Source of the DNA: Agromyces flavus
GTDB taxonomy: Bacteria; Actinomycetota; Actinomycetes; Actinomycetales; Microbacteriaceae
NCBI RefSeq assembly: GCF_900104685.1
Contig: NZ_LT629755.1
Coordinates: 3,472,001-3,536,000, forward strand
Reading direction: 5' to 3'
DNA length: 64,000 nucleotides
The notes beneath the pieces were generated by a model, which saw only the letters and a program-made list of their open reading frames with translations, did not search any database and was not told the DNA's origin. The translations under genes and the position numbers were made by a program. Numbering within the stretch: position 1 is the stretch's first letter; every line of letters begins with the position of its first letter. Below are positions 33,717 to 41,673 of the stretch, one piece after another.

Positions 33717-35030
33717 TCAGCCGACGGGCGACTCGAGGCGCAGGCGAGCGGATGCCACGGCGCTCTCGAGCTCGGACTCGATGATGCCGAACGTGTCGTA
33801 CTCCGCGATGCGCGCGGCCAGCTCGCGGGCGCGGTCGCGGAACGTGCGATCGGCGAGCACGCGGTCGACCGCACTGCCCACGGCCGCGGGCGTCGGCGTG
33901 CCGGTCTTGAGCGTGAGGCCGACGCCGCTCCACTGCACGCGCATCGCGACCTCGGGCTTGTCCTCGGTGTCGCCGGCGGCGACGATCGGGACGCCGTGGC
34001 TCAGCGCGTACTGGGTTCCGCCGAAGCCCGCGTTCGTGACGAAGACGTCGGTCTTCGGGAGCAACCGGTCGTAGGGGAGGAACTCCGCGGCGCGCGCGTT
34101 CGCGGGCAGCTCGCCGAGCTCCCAGACGGGCCGTCCGCCGGTCGCGGCGACCACGAGGACGTCGCGATCCGCGAGCGCGTCGAGCGTCGGGCGGATGAGG
34201 CGGTCGAAGTCCTTGTTGTCGATGGTGCCCTGGCTCACGTGCACGACGGGGCGGTCGCCGTCGAGTTCGTGCCACCACTCGGGCAGCTCGGCCGTCGCGG
34301 GCGAGCCGGGCAGCACGGTGCCCGCGAATCGGACATTCGGGCTGAGGTCGCTGCGGGGGTACTCGAACTCGGCCGGCGACAGCTGCAGGTACCGGTCGCA
34401 CATGCGCGTGAAGTCGAACACGAAGGCATCGAGGCGGGGACGGCCGAGGTCGCGCACGATCTGCTGGGCGAGCGCCTGCGTCTTGCGGAAGACGACCTTC
34501 GTCACGAATGCGTTGAGCACCCGGTTGCGCAGTCGGCCGAGCGCATCCGACCGGGGGGCGAGGCCGAGCCCGCCCGGCGCGGTGTCCACGCTGAGCTGCA
34601 CCAGCGGGATGACGCCCACGCCGACGATCGGCGGCCGCGACGCCGGGTCGTCGAGCAGCAGCGGCACGACGCCGGCGAACGCACCCTCGATGAGGATGGC
34701 GTCGGGCGCGAGCTCCTCGCTCAGCGCCTCGATCGCGCGGAACTGGTCGCGCACGGGGCGGACGAAGATCGTCTGCACGTCGTACTCGAGCTTCGCGATG
34801 CCGCGGTGGCGGTCGCGGTCGGGCAGGTGGTCCTGCATCACGCGGTCGTCGAAGTCGGCGATGCCGCTGAGAGGACGGTGCCGGGCGCCGGCCGCCTCGA
34901 CGGCGGCGCGGAAGCGCGAGCCGGTGAGGACGGTGACGTCGTGGCCGCGGCCGACGAGGTCCCGCGCGATGGCGATGACGGGAGCGGCGTGGCCCTGGAT
35001 GGGGCTCGCGCACAGGAGGTACGTGGACAT
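33717..35030 (-). CDS. Glycosyltransferase, MGT / UDP-glucuronosyltransferase-like (GT1) family
   Basis: A 437-residue GT-B enzyme. N-terminal acceptor domain: LLCASPIQGHAAPVIAIARD, with a His typical of the catalytic base. C-terminal donor domain: VHVSQGTIDNKDFDRLIRP and the nucleotide-sugar loop VFVTNAGFGGTQYALSHGVP, then VAAGDTEDKPEVA. Relatives glycosylate macrolides, flavonoids or other small molecules and often detoxify them. It is transcribed alone and faces a 244-bp divergent region shared with the hexapeptide-repeat gene. The acceptor is unknown. Confidence 0.85.
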   Translation of the reverse strand: MSTYLLCASPIQGHAAPVIAIARDLVGRGHDVTVLTGSRFRAAVEAAGARHRPLSGIADFDDRVMQDHLPDRDRHRGIAKLEYDVQTIFVRPVRDQFRAIEALSEELAPDAILIEGAFAGVVPLLLDDPASRPPIVGVGVIPLVQLSVDTAPGGLGLAPRSDALGRLRNRVLNAFVTKVVFRKTQALAQQIVRDLGRPRLDAFVFDFTRMCDRYLQLSPAEFEYPRSDLSPNVRFAGTVLPGSPATAELPEWWHELDGDRPVVHVSQGTIDNKDFDRLIRPTLDALADRDVLVVAATGGRPVWELGELPANARAAEFLPYDRLLPKTDVFVTNAGFGGTQYALSHGVPIVAAGDTEDKPEVAMRVQWSGVGLTLKTGTPTPAAVGSAVDRVLADRTFRDRARELAARIAEYDTFGIIESELESAVASARLRLESPVG

Positions 35031-35274
35031 GCGATGAGGTCTTCCGAGTGGTTCCGGGGTCGTCGCGACGGGCGGCGATCGTGCCCTCCGGTCGGTGGCA
35101 CGACGGCGAAGCTACGGCCGCGGGAATGCGACCGGCAAGGCATTCAGCGCGGAATCAGGGATATCCCCGCCGGTATTCAGGGCGGGCCCGGAGACTTGGG
35201 GAATGCCCCGGTCAGCCGGGATGTTGTACCTGTATCCGGGAGCGGAGACTCCGCGACCGGCGAATGGAGGATAC

Positions 35275-35691
35275 GTGGGCATCAGCTACGTCGAGTTCGA
35301 GGACGAAGCCGGAATCCTGCGTCGCTACCGCAAGCACGTCAACGGCCGCGGCCTCGTGGCCACGACCGCCAAGGTGGACGCGACGGCGTTCGTCGACCCG
35401 ACCGCCTACGTCGACCCCGGCGCCGAGGTGCAGCGCGGTGCGACGATCTCGCACGGCGCCTGGGTCGAAGCCGACGCGATCATCGCCGAGAAGGCGACCG
35501 TCGGCGTGAACGCACGCGTCGGTCGCGGCGCGGTCGTCGGCCGCTTCGCGGTCATCGGTCCGTACGCGGCCGTCGGCGCGGGAGCGCGCGTGCAGAACGG
35601 TGCACGCGTGCCGCGCGAGGCGCACGTCGTCGAGGGCGGCGAGCACCGCGCGTCGGGCGACGACCTGCGCCGGCTCGGCCTCGCGGCCTGA
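35275..35691 (+). CDS. Small left-handed beta-helix (hexapeptide-repeat) protein
   Basis: A 138-residue protein starting at a GTG 4 bp after ggagg; an upstream ATG at 35095 is in frame but lies in promoter-like sequence. After GISYVEFEDEAGILRRYRKH come about nine hexapeptide repeats ([A/V]-x-x-x-A/V-x: VDATAFVDPTAYVDPGAEVQ, KATVGVNARVGRGAVVG). This is the left-handed beta-helix of acyltransferases and gamma-carbonic anhydrases. No separate catalytic domain or obvious zinc-histidine set is present, so it may be structural or a scaffold. It is followed by a strong terminator. Confidence 0.75.
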   Translation: MGISYVEFEDEAGILRRYRKHVNGRGLVATTAKVDATAFVDPTAYVDPGAEVQRGATISHGAWVEADAIIAEKATVGVNARVGRGAVVGRFAVIGPYAAVGAGARVQNGARVPREAHVVEGGEHRASGDDLRRLGLAA

Positions 35692-35728
35692 GCGGCCGGC
35701 GCGCGACGCGCCGACCGATACCGAAACG

Positions 35729-35756
35729 GATGCCCCGGGCACGCGCCCGGGGCATC
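35729..35756 (+). terminator. Rho-independent-like terminator
   Basis: A 12-bp perfect stem GATGCCCCGGGC with a 4-nt ACGC loop, 38 bp after the hexapeptide gene stop. No strong T-tract follows, as is usual in high-GC actinobacteria. Confidence 0.7.
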
Positions 35757-35912
35757 GTCATGTCCGCCCGCACCGCAGCGCCCCGCCACAGGCATCGACG
35801 TGCCGCTTCCGCCGGGATCACGCGAGGAGCACCCGGCACGACCGGCAACCCGGGATGAGGGAGACGCGCGCGGGCGGGTGACGCGACGCGGCGTCGGTGC
35901 GAGGATCGGCAC

Positions 35913-37670
35913 ATGTCGAACGCAGCCGAGCCGCGCCATCCGTCGACCGCCCCCGACTGGTGGAAGTCGGCCGTGGTGTACCAGGTGTACCCGCGCAGCT
36001 TCCAGGACTCCGACGGCGACGGCGTCGGCGACCTCCGCGGCATCCTGCAGCGCCTCGACCACCTCGTACACCTCGGCGTCGACGTGGTGTGGCTCTCGCC
36101 GGTGTACCGCTCGCCGCAGGCCGACAACGGATACGACATCAGCGACTACCAGGAGATCGACCCCGCCTTCGGCACGCTGGCCGACTTCGACGAGCTGCTC
36201 GCGGCGATGCACGAGCGCGGCCTGAAGCTCGTCATGGACCTCGTGGTCAACCACACGTCCGACGAGCACCCCTGGTTCGTCGCCTCGCGTTCGAGCCGGG
36301 ACGACCCGAAGCGCGACTGGTACTGGTGGCGACCGCCGCGCGAGGGCGCGCACGGCGGCGACCCGGGCGCCGAGCCGACCAACTGGGAGTCGTTCTTCTC
36401 GGGACCGACCTGGGAGTGGGACGAGGCGACCGGCGAGTACTACCTGCACCTGTTCGACCGCAAGCAGCCCGACCTCAACTGGGAGAACCCCGAGGTGCGG
36501 CACGCGGTGTACGAGATGATGCGCTGGTGGCTCGACCGGGGCGTCGACGGCTTCCGGATGGACGTCATCAACCTCATCTCGAAGCATCCGCACCTGCCCG
36601 ACGGACCGGTGCGTGCCGGGCGGCGGCACGGCGACGGCGGCGCGTTCTACGTCGGCGGGCCGCGCCTGCACGAGTTCATGCAGGAGATGCATCGGGAGGT
36701 GTTCGACGGCCGCGACGGGCTCATCACGGTGGGCGAGACTCCGGGTGTGACGCTCGACGAGGCCATCCTCTTCACGGACCCCGCTCGGCGCGAGGTCGAC
36801 ATGGTGTTCCAGTTCGAGCACGTCGGGCTCGACCACGGCGTGAGCAAGTTCCGCCCGCGGAAGCTCGAACCCGGCGAGCTCGCCGCCTCGCTCGCCAAGT
36901 GGCAGGTGGGCCTGCACGAGACGGGATGGAACAGCCTCTACCTCGAGAACCACGACCAGCCCCGGTCGGTGAGCCGGTTCGGCGATGCCGAGGTGCACTG
37001 GTACAGCTCGGCGACCGCCCTCGCGACCATGCTGCACCTGCTGCGCGGCACGCCGTACGTGTACCAGGGCCAGGAGCTCGGCATGACGAACGCGCCGTTC
37101 TCGGTCATCGACGAGTACCGCGACGTCGAGTCGCTGAATGCGTACGCCGAGGAGGTCGCGAGCGGCACCGCCGTCGCCGACGCGCTCTCGGGCCTCAGCC
37201 TGATGAGCCGCGACCATGCCCGCACGCCCGTGCAGTGGGATGCATCGCCGAACGCGGGATTCACCACCGGCACGCCGTGGCTCGCGGTGAACCCCAACCA
37301 CGATCGCATCAACGCGGCCGCCCAGGTCGGCGACCCCGGCTCGGTGCTCGAGTACTACCGTCAGCTCATCGTGCTGCGGCACGAGCGGCCGGTCGTGGCG
37401 CACGGCGACTTCGAGGCGGTGGATGCCGGGCACCCGGCGATCTTCGCGTTCGAGCGCGTGCACGATGGCGAGCGGCTCCTCGTCGTGGTCAACCTGTCGT
37501 CGGTCGAGCACGTGCCCGCGTTCGGCGGCGATATCGCCGCGCACTGGGCGACCGGTGCGGGCGAGCCGGGCGACGTGCCGATCCTGACCAACACGATCCC
37601 CGACTCGCCCGCGCCCTTCGATGCGCCGCTCGCGCCGTGGGAGGCGCGGGTCTACGCCTCCGGGGACTGA
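35913..37670 (+). CDS. GH13 alpha-glucosidase (oligo-1,6-glucosidase-like)
   Basis: A 585-residue cytoplasmic glycoside hydrolase family 13 enzyme. The opening WKSAVVYQVYPRSFQDSDGD is typical of alpha-1,4/1,6-glucosidases. Conserved region I is DLVVNHTSDEHPWF. Catalytic residues are nucleophile Asp217 (GVDGFRMDVINLISKHP), acid Glu275 (TVGETPG) and Asp348 (ENHDQPRSVSRFGD). The small C-terminal beta domain ends APWEARVYASGD. It hydrolyses terminal alpha-glucose from maltose, isomaltose or sucrose-like sugars. No sugar transporter or LacI regulator adjoins it. A perfect hairpin at 37684-37730 ends the transcript. Confidence 0.9.
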   Translation: MSNAAEPRHPSTAPDWWKSAVVYQVYPRSFQDSDGDGVGDLRGILQRLDHLVHLGVDVVWLSPVYRSPQADNGYDISDYQEIDPAFGTLADFDELLAAMHERGLKLVMDLVVNHTSDEHPWFVASRSSRDDPKRDWYWWRPPREGAHGGDPGAEPTNWESFFSGPTWEWDEATGEYYLHLFDRKQPDLNWENPEVRHAVYEMMRWWLDRGVDGFRMDVINLISKHPHLPDGPVRAGRRHGDGGAFYVGGPRLHEFMQEMHREVFDGRDGLITVGETPGVTLDEAILFTDPARREVDMVFQFEHVGLDHGVSKFRPRKLEPGELAASLAKWQVGLHETGWNSLYLENHDQPRSVSRFGDAEVHWYSSATALATMLHLLRGTPYVYQGQELGMTNAPFSVIDEYRDVESLNAYAEEVASGTAVADALSGLSLMSRDHARTPVQWDASPNAGFTTGTPWLAVNPNHDRINAAAQVGDPGSVLEYYRQLIVLRHERPVVAHGDFEAVDAGHPAIFAFERVHDGERLLVVVNLSSVEHVPAFGGDIAAHWATGAGEPGDVPILTNTIPDSPAPFDAPLAPWEARVYASGD

Positions 37671-37683
37671 GCTCAGAAGTGAC

Positions 37684-37730
37684 GTTTCCGCGGTGGAGTG
37701 CCGGAGTCTCTCGACCTCCACCGCGGAAAC
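37684..37730. terminator. Bidirectional terminator hairpin
   Basis: Perfect 15-bp arms GTTTCCGCGGTGGAG and CTCCACCGCGGAAAC with a 17-nt loop lie in the 79-bp gap between two converging genes. The GTTTC...GAAAC boundary resembles the element at 3431-3503, but the stem is unrelated. Confidence 0.7.
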
Positions 37731-37749
37731 CGCACTCGCATGAGCAGCG

Positions 37750-39516
37750 TCAGGGGCGCGGCGGCATCGCGCCGCCGGGGCCGCCCATGCCGCCCGAGAC
37801 CTGCTCGCCGGCGACCGCGGAGCCGATGGCCGTGCCATCCGCCGTCACGGTGTAGGTCTCGCCGTTCAGGAGCTCGGGCGTCGACACCGCGAGCGTGGCC
37901 GCCGACTTCGTCGTGGCGATGCTCGCGACGACGGTGCCGTCGGGCGCGGTGAGCTCGAGTTCGGTGCCGGCACCCACCTGCTCGAGCGTGACGAGCACCG
38001 ACGCCTGTGCGGCATCCGCATCGGGCGCCATGGCCATGCCGTTCGACCCGGCGGCGATGAGCGTGCCGCCGCTGATGTCGAACCCGCTGTCGAAGTCGAT
38101 CGCACCGTTGTTCTGCGCCGTCGGGCCGTTCACGACGACCGTGCCGCCCGACATGGTGATGGCGCCGTTGACGTCGAGCCCGTCGCCGCCGGCGTCGACC
38201 TCGAGCTCGCCGCCCGTGATGTCGAGCGTGCTGCCCGCGTTCAGGCCGTCGTCGGATGCGACGACCGACGTGCTGCCGCCGGCGATCGACACCGCCGCCG
38301 CCTCGAGGCCCTCGTACGACTGGGTCACGCCCACCGTCCCGCCCGAGATGGTGAGCGCGGCATCGGCGTGCACCGCGTCGTCGCCGCTCGCGAGCGCGAG
38401 CGTGCCGTTCGCGAGGTGCACCGTGCTGTCGCTGTGGACGGCGTCCTCGGTGGCGTCGACCGCGACCTCGCCGCCGTCGACGATCACCGAGACGGTGCCC
38501 TTGAGGCCCTTCGCAGAGTCGCCGTCGGCCACGCTCGAGCCGCCGCCGGCGCCGCCGCCGGCCGTGACGTCGAGCGAGCCGCCCCAGACGATCACGTCGG
38601 TCGCGGCATCCAGCCCGTCGCCGGAGCCATCGATCGTGACGGTGCCGCCCGAGATCGCGAGGTAGCCGCGGTCGGCCTCCTCGGCGTTGTCGGCCTTGAG
38701 CCCGTCGCCGCCGGCGGACACCGTGATCGTGCCGCCCGCGATCATGACCTCGTCCTTGCCGCGGATGCCGTCGTCGACCGCATCGACCGTGATCTCGCCG
38801 CCCGAGATGGTGAGCCCGTCCTTCGACGCGATGCCGTCGTTGCCGTTGCCCCGCACGGTCAGCGAGCCGTCGCCGGCGATCTCGAGGTCGGCCGCGCTGA
38901 ACAGGGCGGCGTTCACGTCGGCGCCGTCGGCGTAGCTCGACGCGTCGCTGAGCGCGTTGTCGCTGCCGTCGGCGAGCACGAGCTGCACGCGCTCGGCGCT
39001 CGTGACCGCGAGGGCGGCGGTCGTGTCGCTCGAGATGTCGACGCCGTCGAGGATGATGCGGACGAGTTCGGTGTCGGGGCTGTCGACGACGACCTGCCCG
39101 GCGAGTTCGCCGCTCAGGCGGTAGGTGCCCGCGGCGGTGATCGTGACGGTGTCGCCGTCGATGCTCACGCCGGCCGCGCCATCCGCCACTGTCGCCGTGT
39201 CGCCGTCGAGCGAGATCGCGACCTCGGCGGTCGCGTCCCACGTGTCGTCGCCGTCCTCGCCCGGCGGCGCCTCGTTCTCGGCCATCGCCTCGGCGGCGGT
39301 GAGACCGGGGTCGACGGCGGCCGTGGACGCGACCGACACGGTCGAGTCGGTGGTGCCCGACCGGTCGGACGTCGTGGCGGTGGTCGCGGTGCAACCCGCG
39401 AACGCGAGCGTGCCGGCGAGCAGCACTGGCGCGATCCGGGCGGCGGCGAGCCAGGGCCGGCGCCGAGGCACCGGCTGCTCGGCGTTCGCGGGACGGGGGA
39501 TACGGAAGAAGGCCAT
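37750..39516 (-). CDS. Carbohydrate-binding domain-containing lipoprotein (DUF4353 / Cthe_2159-like)
   Basis: A 588-residue exported protein. A basic N-terminus is followed by a hydrophobic stretch and lipobox-like AFAGC (Cys42), then a Ser/Thr-rich spacer. From about residue 105 it is a long run of short beta-helix turns of the form ISGGEITVDAVDDGI and ADNAEEADRGYLAISGGTVT, the pattern of the DUF4353 carbohydrate-binding family. Its relative Cthe_2159 binds acidic plant polysaccharide as a parallel beta-helix. The C-terminus ends GGMGGPGGAMPPRP. It is probably displayed on the cell surface. It follows the VTC-like and DUF4956 genes, which often accompany this family. Confidence 0.8.
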   Translation of the reverse strand: MAFFRIPRPANAEQPVPRRRPWLAAARIAPVLLAGTLAFAGCTATTATTSDRSGTTDSTVSVASTAAVDPGLTAAEAMAENEAPPGEDGDDTWDATAEVAISLDGDTATVADGAAGVSIDGDTVTITAAGTYRLSGELAGQVVVDSPDTELVRIILDGVDISSDTTAALAVTSAERVQLVLADGSDNALSDASSYADGADVNAALFSAADLEIAGDGSLTVRGNGNDGIASKDGLTISGGEITVDAVDDGIRGKDEVMIAGGTITVSAGGDGLKADNAEEADRGYLAISGGTVTIDGSGDGLDAATDVIVWGGSLDVTAGGGAGGGSSVADGDSAKGLKGTVSVIVDGGEVAVDATEDAVHSDSTVHLANGTLALASGDDAVHADAALTISGGTVGVTQSYEGLEAAAVSIAGGSTSVVASDDGLNAGSTLDITGGELEVDAGGDGLDVNGAITMSGGTVVVNGPTAQNNGAIDFDSGFDISGGTLIAAGSNGMAMAPDADAAQASVLVTLEQVGAGTELELTAPDGTVVASIATTKSAATLAVSTPELLNGETYTVTADGTAIGSAVAGEQVSGGMGGPGGAMPPRP

Positions 39517-39591
39517 GCTCGTGTCCTCTCGGGATGGTCGGTCGGCGGTGGGTGGTGGGCTGGGTGGCCGGTCGGATGGCGCGACGCCGGC

Positions 39592-40431
39592 TCAGTCGAG
39601 CGGCTCGGTGATCGCGGAGCTGAAGTGCCGGTCGAGCGCGCGCGTCCATCGATTGCCGGGCAGGCCGGGGCGGATCGCCGCGAGCCCGGTCGCGTACTTC
39701 GAGACGCGCATGGGACGGTGACCGATCGCCCAGAGCGCCCGGTCGACCGCGCCGGCCTGCGCGCCGGACTTCGTCTCGACGATCGCGGAGGCGGGTGTGC
39801 GCAGCATCCGGCTGAAGCGGCCGTCGACGCCCCGGTCGATCCAGGCGAGGTCGACGTCGATCGTGGCGCGGCTCGCGGGTCGACCCGGTTCACCAGGCAG
39901 CAGGAGGGTCGCTCGTCGGTAGGTCGTCGTGAGCACGGGCTCCAGGCGGGCGTGCGACAGGTCGCCGACGCCGGCCTCGACGAGCACCTCGTCGGCGTAG
40001 GCGCGCGCCTCGCCCGAGAGCGCGGCGGCGGCCGCGGGGTCGACCGCGATGCGGTCCTTCACGGTGAGCGCCCGGCCGCCCCGGGTCTTGACCTCGAGGA
40101 AGCTCGCCGCGGAGTCGACGTACGACCGCGTGCGGATCTTGAACCGCCGACGACGGGCGTGCGCCGCGAGGCGGAAGCTCGTGAGCTCCGGGGTGTCGAA
40201 GTAGACGGACTCGTACGAGCTCGCGCGGGTTCCGTCGAGGTCGAGCACGCGCGTCCCGTCGGGCAGCCGCTCGAGCAGCGCCGGCAGCACGGCGATCGGC
40301 AGCATGTACTTGCGGTCGACGCGGGTCTGGAGCTCGGCCACGGCGTTCAGCTGCTCGAGGTCGACCCCGTCGAGGGCGTCGATGCCACGCAGCGGCACCG
40401 GCGTGACGGATGCCGCGTGACGGGCGGTCAT
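39592..40431 (-). CDS. VTC-domain (CYTH-like) polyphosphate polymerase-type protein
   Basis: A 279-residue protein of the VTC superfamily, which forms a triphosphate-tunnel fold. RVDRKYMLPIAVLPALLERL has the tunnel-entry Lys, SVYFDTPELTSFRLAAHARR the metal/substrate strand, RRRFKIRTRSYVDS basic residues, and SFLEVKTRGGRALTVKDRI the EVK strand. In yeast, Vtc4 makes polyphosphate; bacterial members beside DUF4956 are annotated polyphosphate polymerase-domain proteins without proven activity. The ATG at 40431 overlaps the DUF4956 stop by 4 bp, and 75 bp separates it from the lipoprotein gene. Confidence 0.8.
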   Translation of the reverse strand: MTARHAASVTPVPLRGIDALDGVDLEQLNAVAELQTRVDRKYMLPIAVLPALLERLPDGTRVLDLDGTRASSYESVYFDTPELTSFRLAAHARRRRFKIRTRSYVDSAASFLEVKTRGGRALTVKDRIAVDPAAAAALSGEARAYADEVLVEAGVGDLSHARLEPVLTTTYRRATLLLPGEPGRPASRATIDVDLAWIDRGVDGRFSRMLRTPASAIVETKSGAQAGAVDRALWAIGHRPMRVSKYATGLAAIRPGLPGNRWTRALDRHFSSAITEPLD

Positions 40432-41042
40432 CGTCCCGCTCCCTCGAACGACACGGCGGTGACCGTCGGGGCGGGCCTGCGGAGGGCATCGCCCGAGACG
40501 CGCGGCACCTCGTATCGCACCGTCACCGTCGTCGAGTCGTTGACGAGGTCGAGCTGGTCGACGCGCGCCGACCGGATGCGGCCGGCGAGCAGCGACGCGA
40601 GGTGGTCGTGCAGTTCGCGCTCGTCGGGGAACGCGCGGTCGAGCACGAGCACCTGCTGCCGCGTGCGGCGGAACAGGGCGGGGTGGTCGCCGACCCCGAG
40701 CACGACGAGCACGAGCGCCATGAGCCCGAGCGTGAGCCATCCGTACGTCGCCCCCAGGCCGCCGAGCAGCCCGATCGCGAGCGCCGCGAAGTAGTACGCG
40801 ACCTCGTGCTGCTCGATCTCGCTCGACCGGAGCCGGATGATCGACAGCACGCCGAACAGCCCGAGGCCGAGGCCCGCGCCGATGGTGCTGGTGCCGAGCA
40901 CGAGCGCCACGGCGAGGACGCCGACGTTGACGGTGAGGTACGCGACGACCAGGTCGCGCCGCCGATGGCGCGGGAAGTAGAGGGCGAACACGAGGAGGGC
41001 GACCGCGACGAGGTCGGCGGCGATGAGGAGGGTCTGATCCAT
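40428..41042 (-). CDS. DUF4956 membrane protein
   Basis: A 204-residue protein with about four transmembrane helices in its first 140 residues (LLIAADLVAVALLVFALYFP; VGVLAVALVLGTSTIGAGLG) and the family loop FGVLSIIRLRSSEIEQHEVA. A C-terminal cytoplasmic domain ends TVRYEVPRVSGDALRR. DUF4956 proteins are nearly always paired with VTC-domain proteins, and the 4-bp overlap here says the same. Together they may form a membrane-bound polyphosphate or phosphoryl-transfer unit; this is inference. The start at 41042 is preferred to an in-frame ATG at 41087. Confidence 0.82.
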   Translation of the reverse strand: MDQTLLIAADLVAVALLVFALYFPRHRRRDLVVAYLTVNVGVLAVALVLGTSTIGAGLGLGLFGVLSIIRLRSSEIEQHEVAYYFAALAIGLLGGLGATYGWLTLGLMALVLVVLGVGDHPALFRRTRQQVLVLDRAFPDERELHDHLASLLAGRIRSARVDQLDLVNDSTTVTVRYEVPRVSGDALRRPAPTVTAVSFEGAGR

Positions 41043-41156
41043 GATGCGGCTCCGAACGGTGGGCTGGGAGCTCCCATCAAGCCCCACCCGCCGAGGTCGG
41101 CCCTATGCCGATCCGATGGCCTTCCTATGAGCCGCGTGCGCGTGCGCTGGCAGACG

Positions 41157-41188
41157 ACGGCGCCCCGGGCGGATGCCCGGGGCGCCGT
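41157..41188 (-). terminator. Terminator after the PepSY gene
   Basis: A perfect 14-bp stem ACGGCGCCCCGGGC with a GGAT loop lies just beyond the PepSY stop codon on the minus strand. It isolates that gene from the DUF4956 operon. Confidence 0.7.
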
Positions 41189-41206
41189 GGAGTGCCGGCC
41201 GACGGA

Positions 41207-41581
41207 TCAGTCGCCGTCGGTCTCGTTCGCGTCGTCCGCGTCGTCGTCCTGGACCGCGATGACGTCGAAGTTCTCGTCGAGCGAGACCTCGACCGACTTC
41301 CCGGAGTCGAGGCGGACGTCGACCTCGTACGGCGCGTCGGCGTCGTCCTCGCGCTCGGCCTCGGTGACCTCGCCCGCGCCGGCCTCGGCGAGCGCCGCCT
41401 CGGTCGCCTTCTCGAGGTCTGCGCCGGTCAACTGGTCGGTGGTCTCCGACTCCTGCGACGAGCCGGCTCGGTCGTCGTCGGCCTCGAATCCGTCGGTCGC
41501 GCCGTAGGCGATGGCGGTGCCGCCGAGGGCGAGAGCCGCGGCCGCCGCGGCGGACGTGATCCAGATGGTGCGCTTCTTCAT
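41207..41581 (-). CDS. PepSY-domain exported protein
   Basis: A 124-residue protein. MKKRTIWITSAAAAAALALG is a signal peptide or N-terminal anchor. The mature part has one PepSY-like domain (LEKATEAALAEAGAGEVTEA, then YEVDVRLDSGKSVEVSLDEN) and an acidic tail. PepSY proteins act outside the membrane, often as inhibitors or sensors for partner proteins. The start at 41581 has a gggagg site; an earlier ATG is not needed. Three CTGAAGC boxes lie upstream, matching those before the adjacent response regulator gene, so it is a likely target of that two-component system. Confidence 0.85.
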   Translation of the reverse strand: MKKRTIWITSAAAAAALALGGTAIAYGATDGFEADDDRAGSSQESETTDQLTGADLEKATEAALAEAGAGEVTEAEREDDADAPYEVDVRLDSGKSVEVSLDENFDVIAVQDDDADDANETDGD

Positions 41582-41626
41582 GGTGCCTCCCGTTCGATGG
41601 TTCGCCACCAGCGTCGCGGGCGGGTG

Positions 41627-41663
41627 CTGAAGCCAGCCTGAAGCGCCCTGAAGCCGGCTTCAG
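41627..41663 (-). promoter_or_regulatory. Phased CTGAAGC boxes upstream of the PepSY gene
   Basis: CTGAAGC occurs at 41627-41633, 41638-41644 and 41648-41654 (11- and 10-bp spacing). One inverted copy, GCTTCAG, is at 41657-41663. Repeats spaced one helical turn apart are the usual binding layout for OmpR/PhoB-type regulators. They lie 46-82 bp before the ATG. Confidence 0.6.
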
Positions 41664-41673
41664 GATGGCGCGG

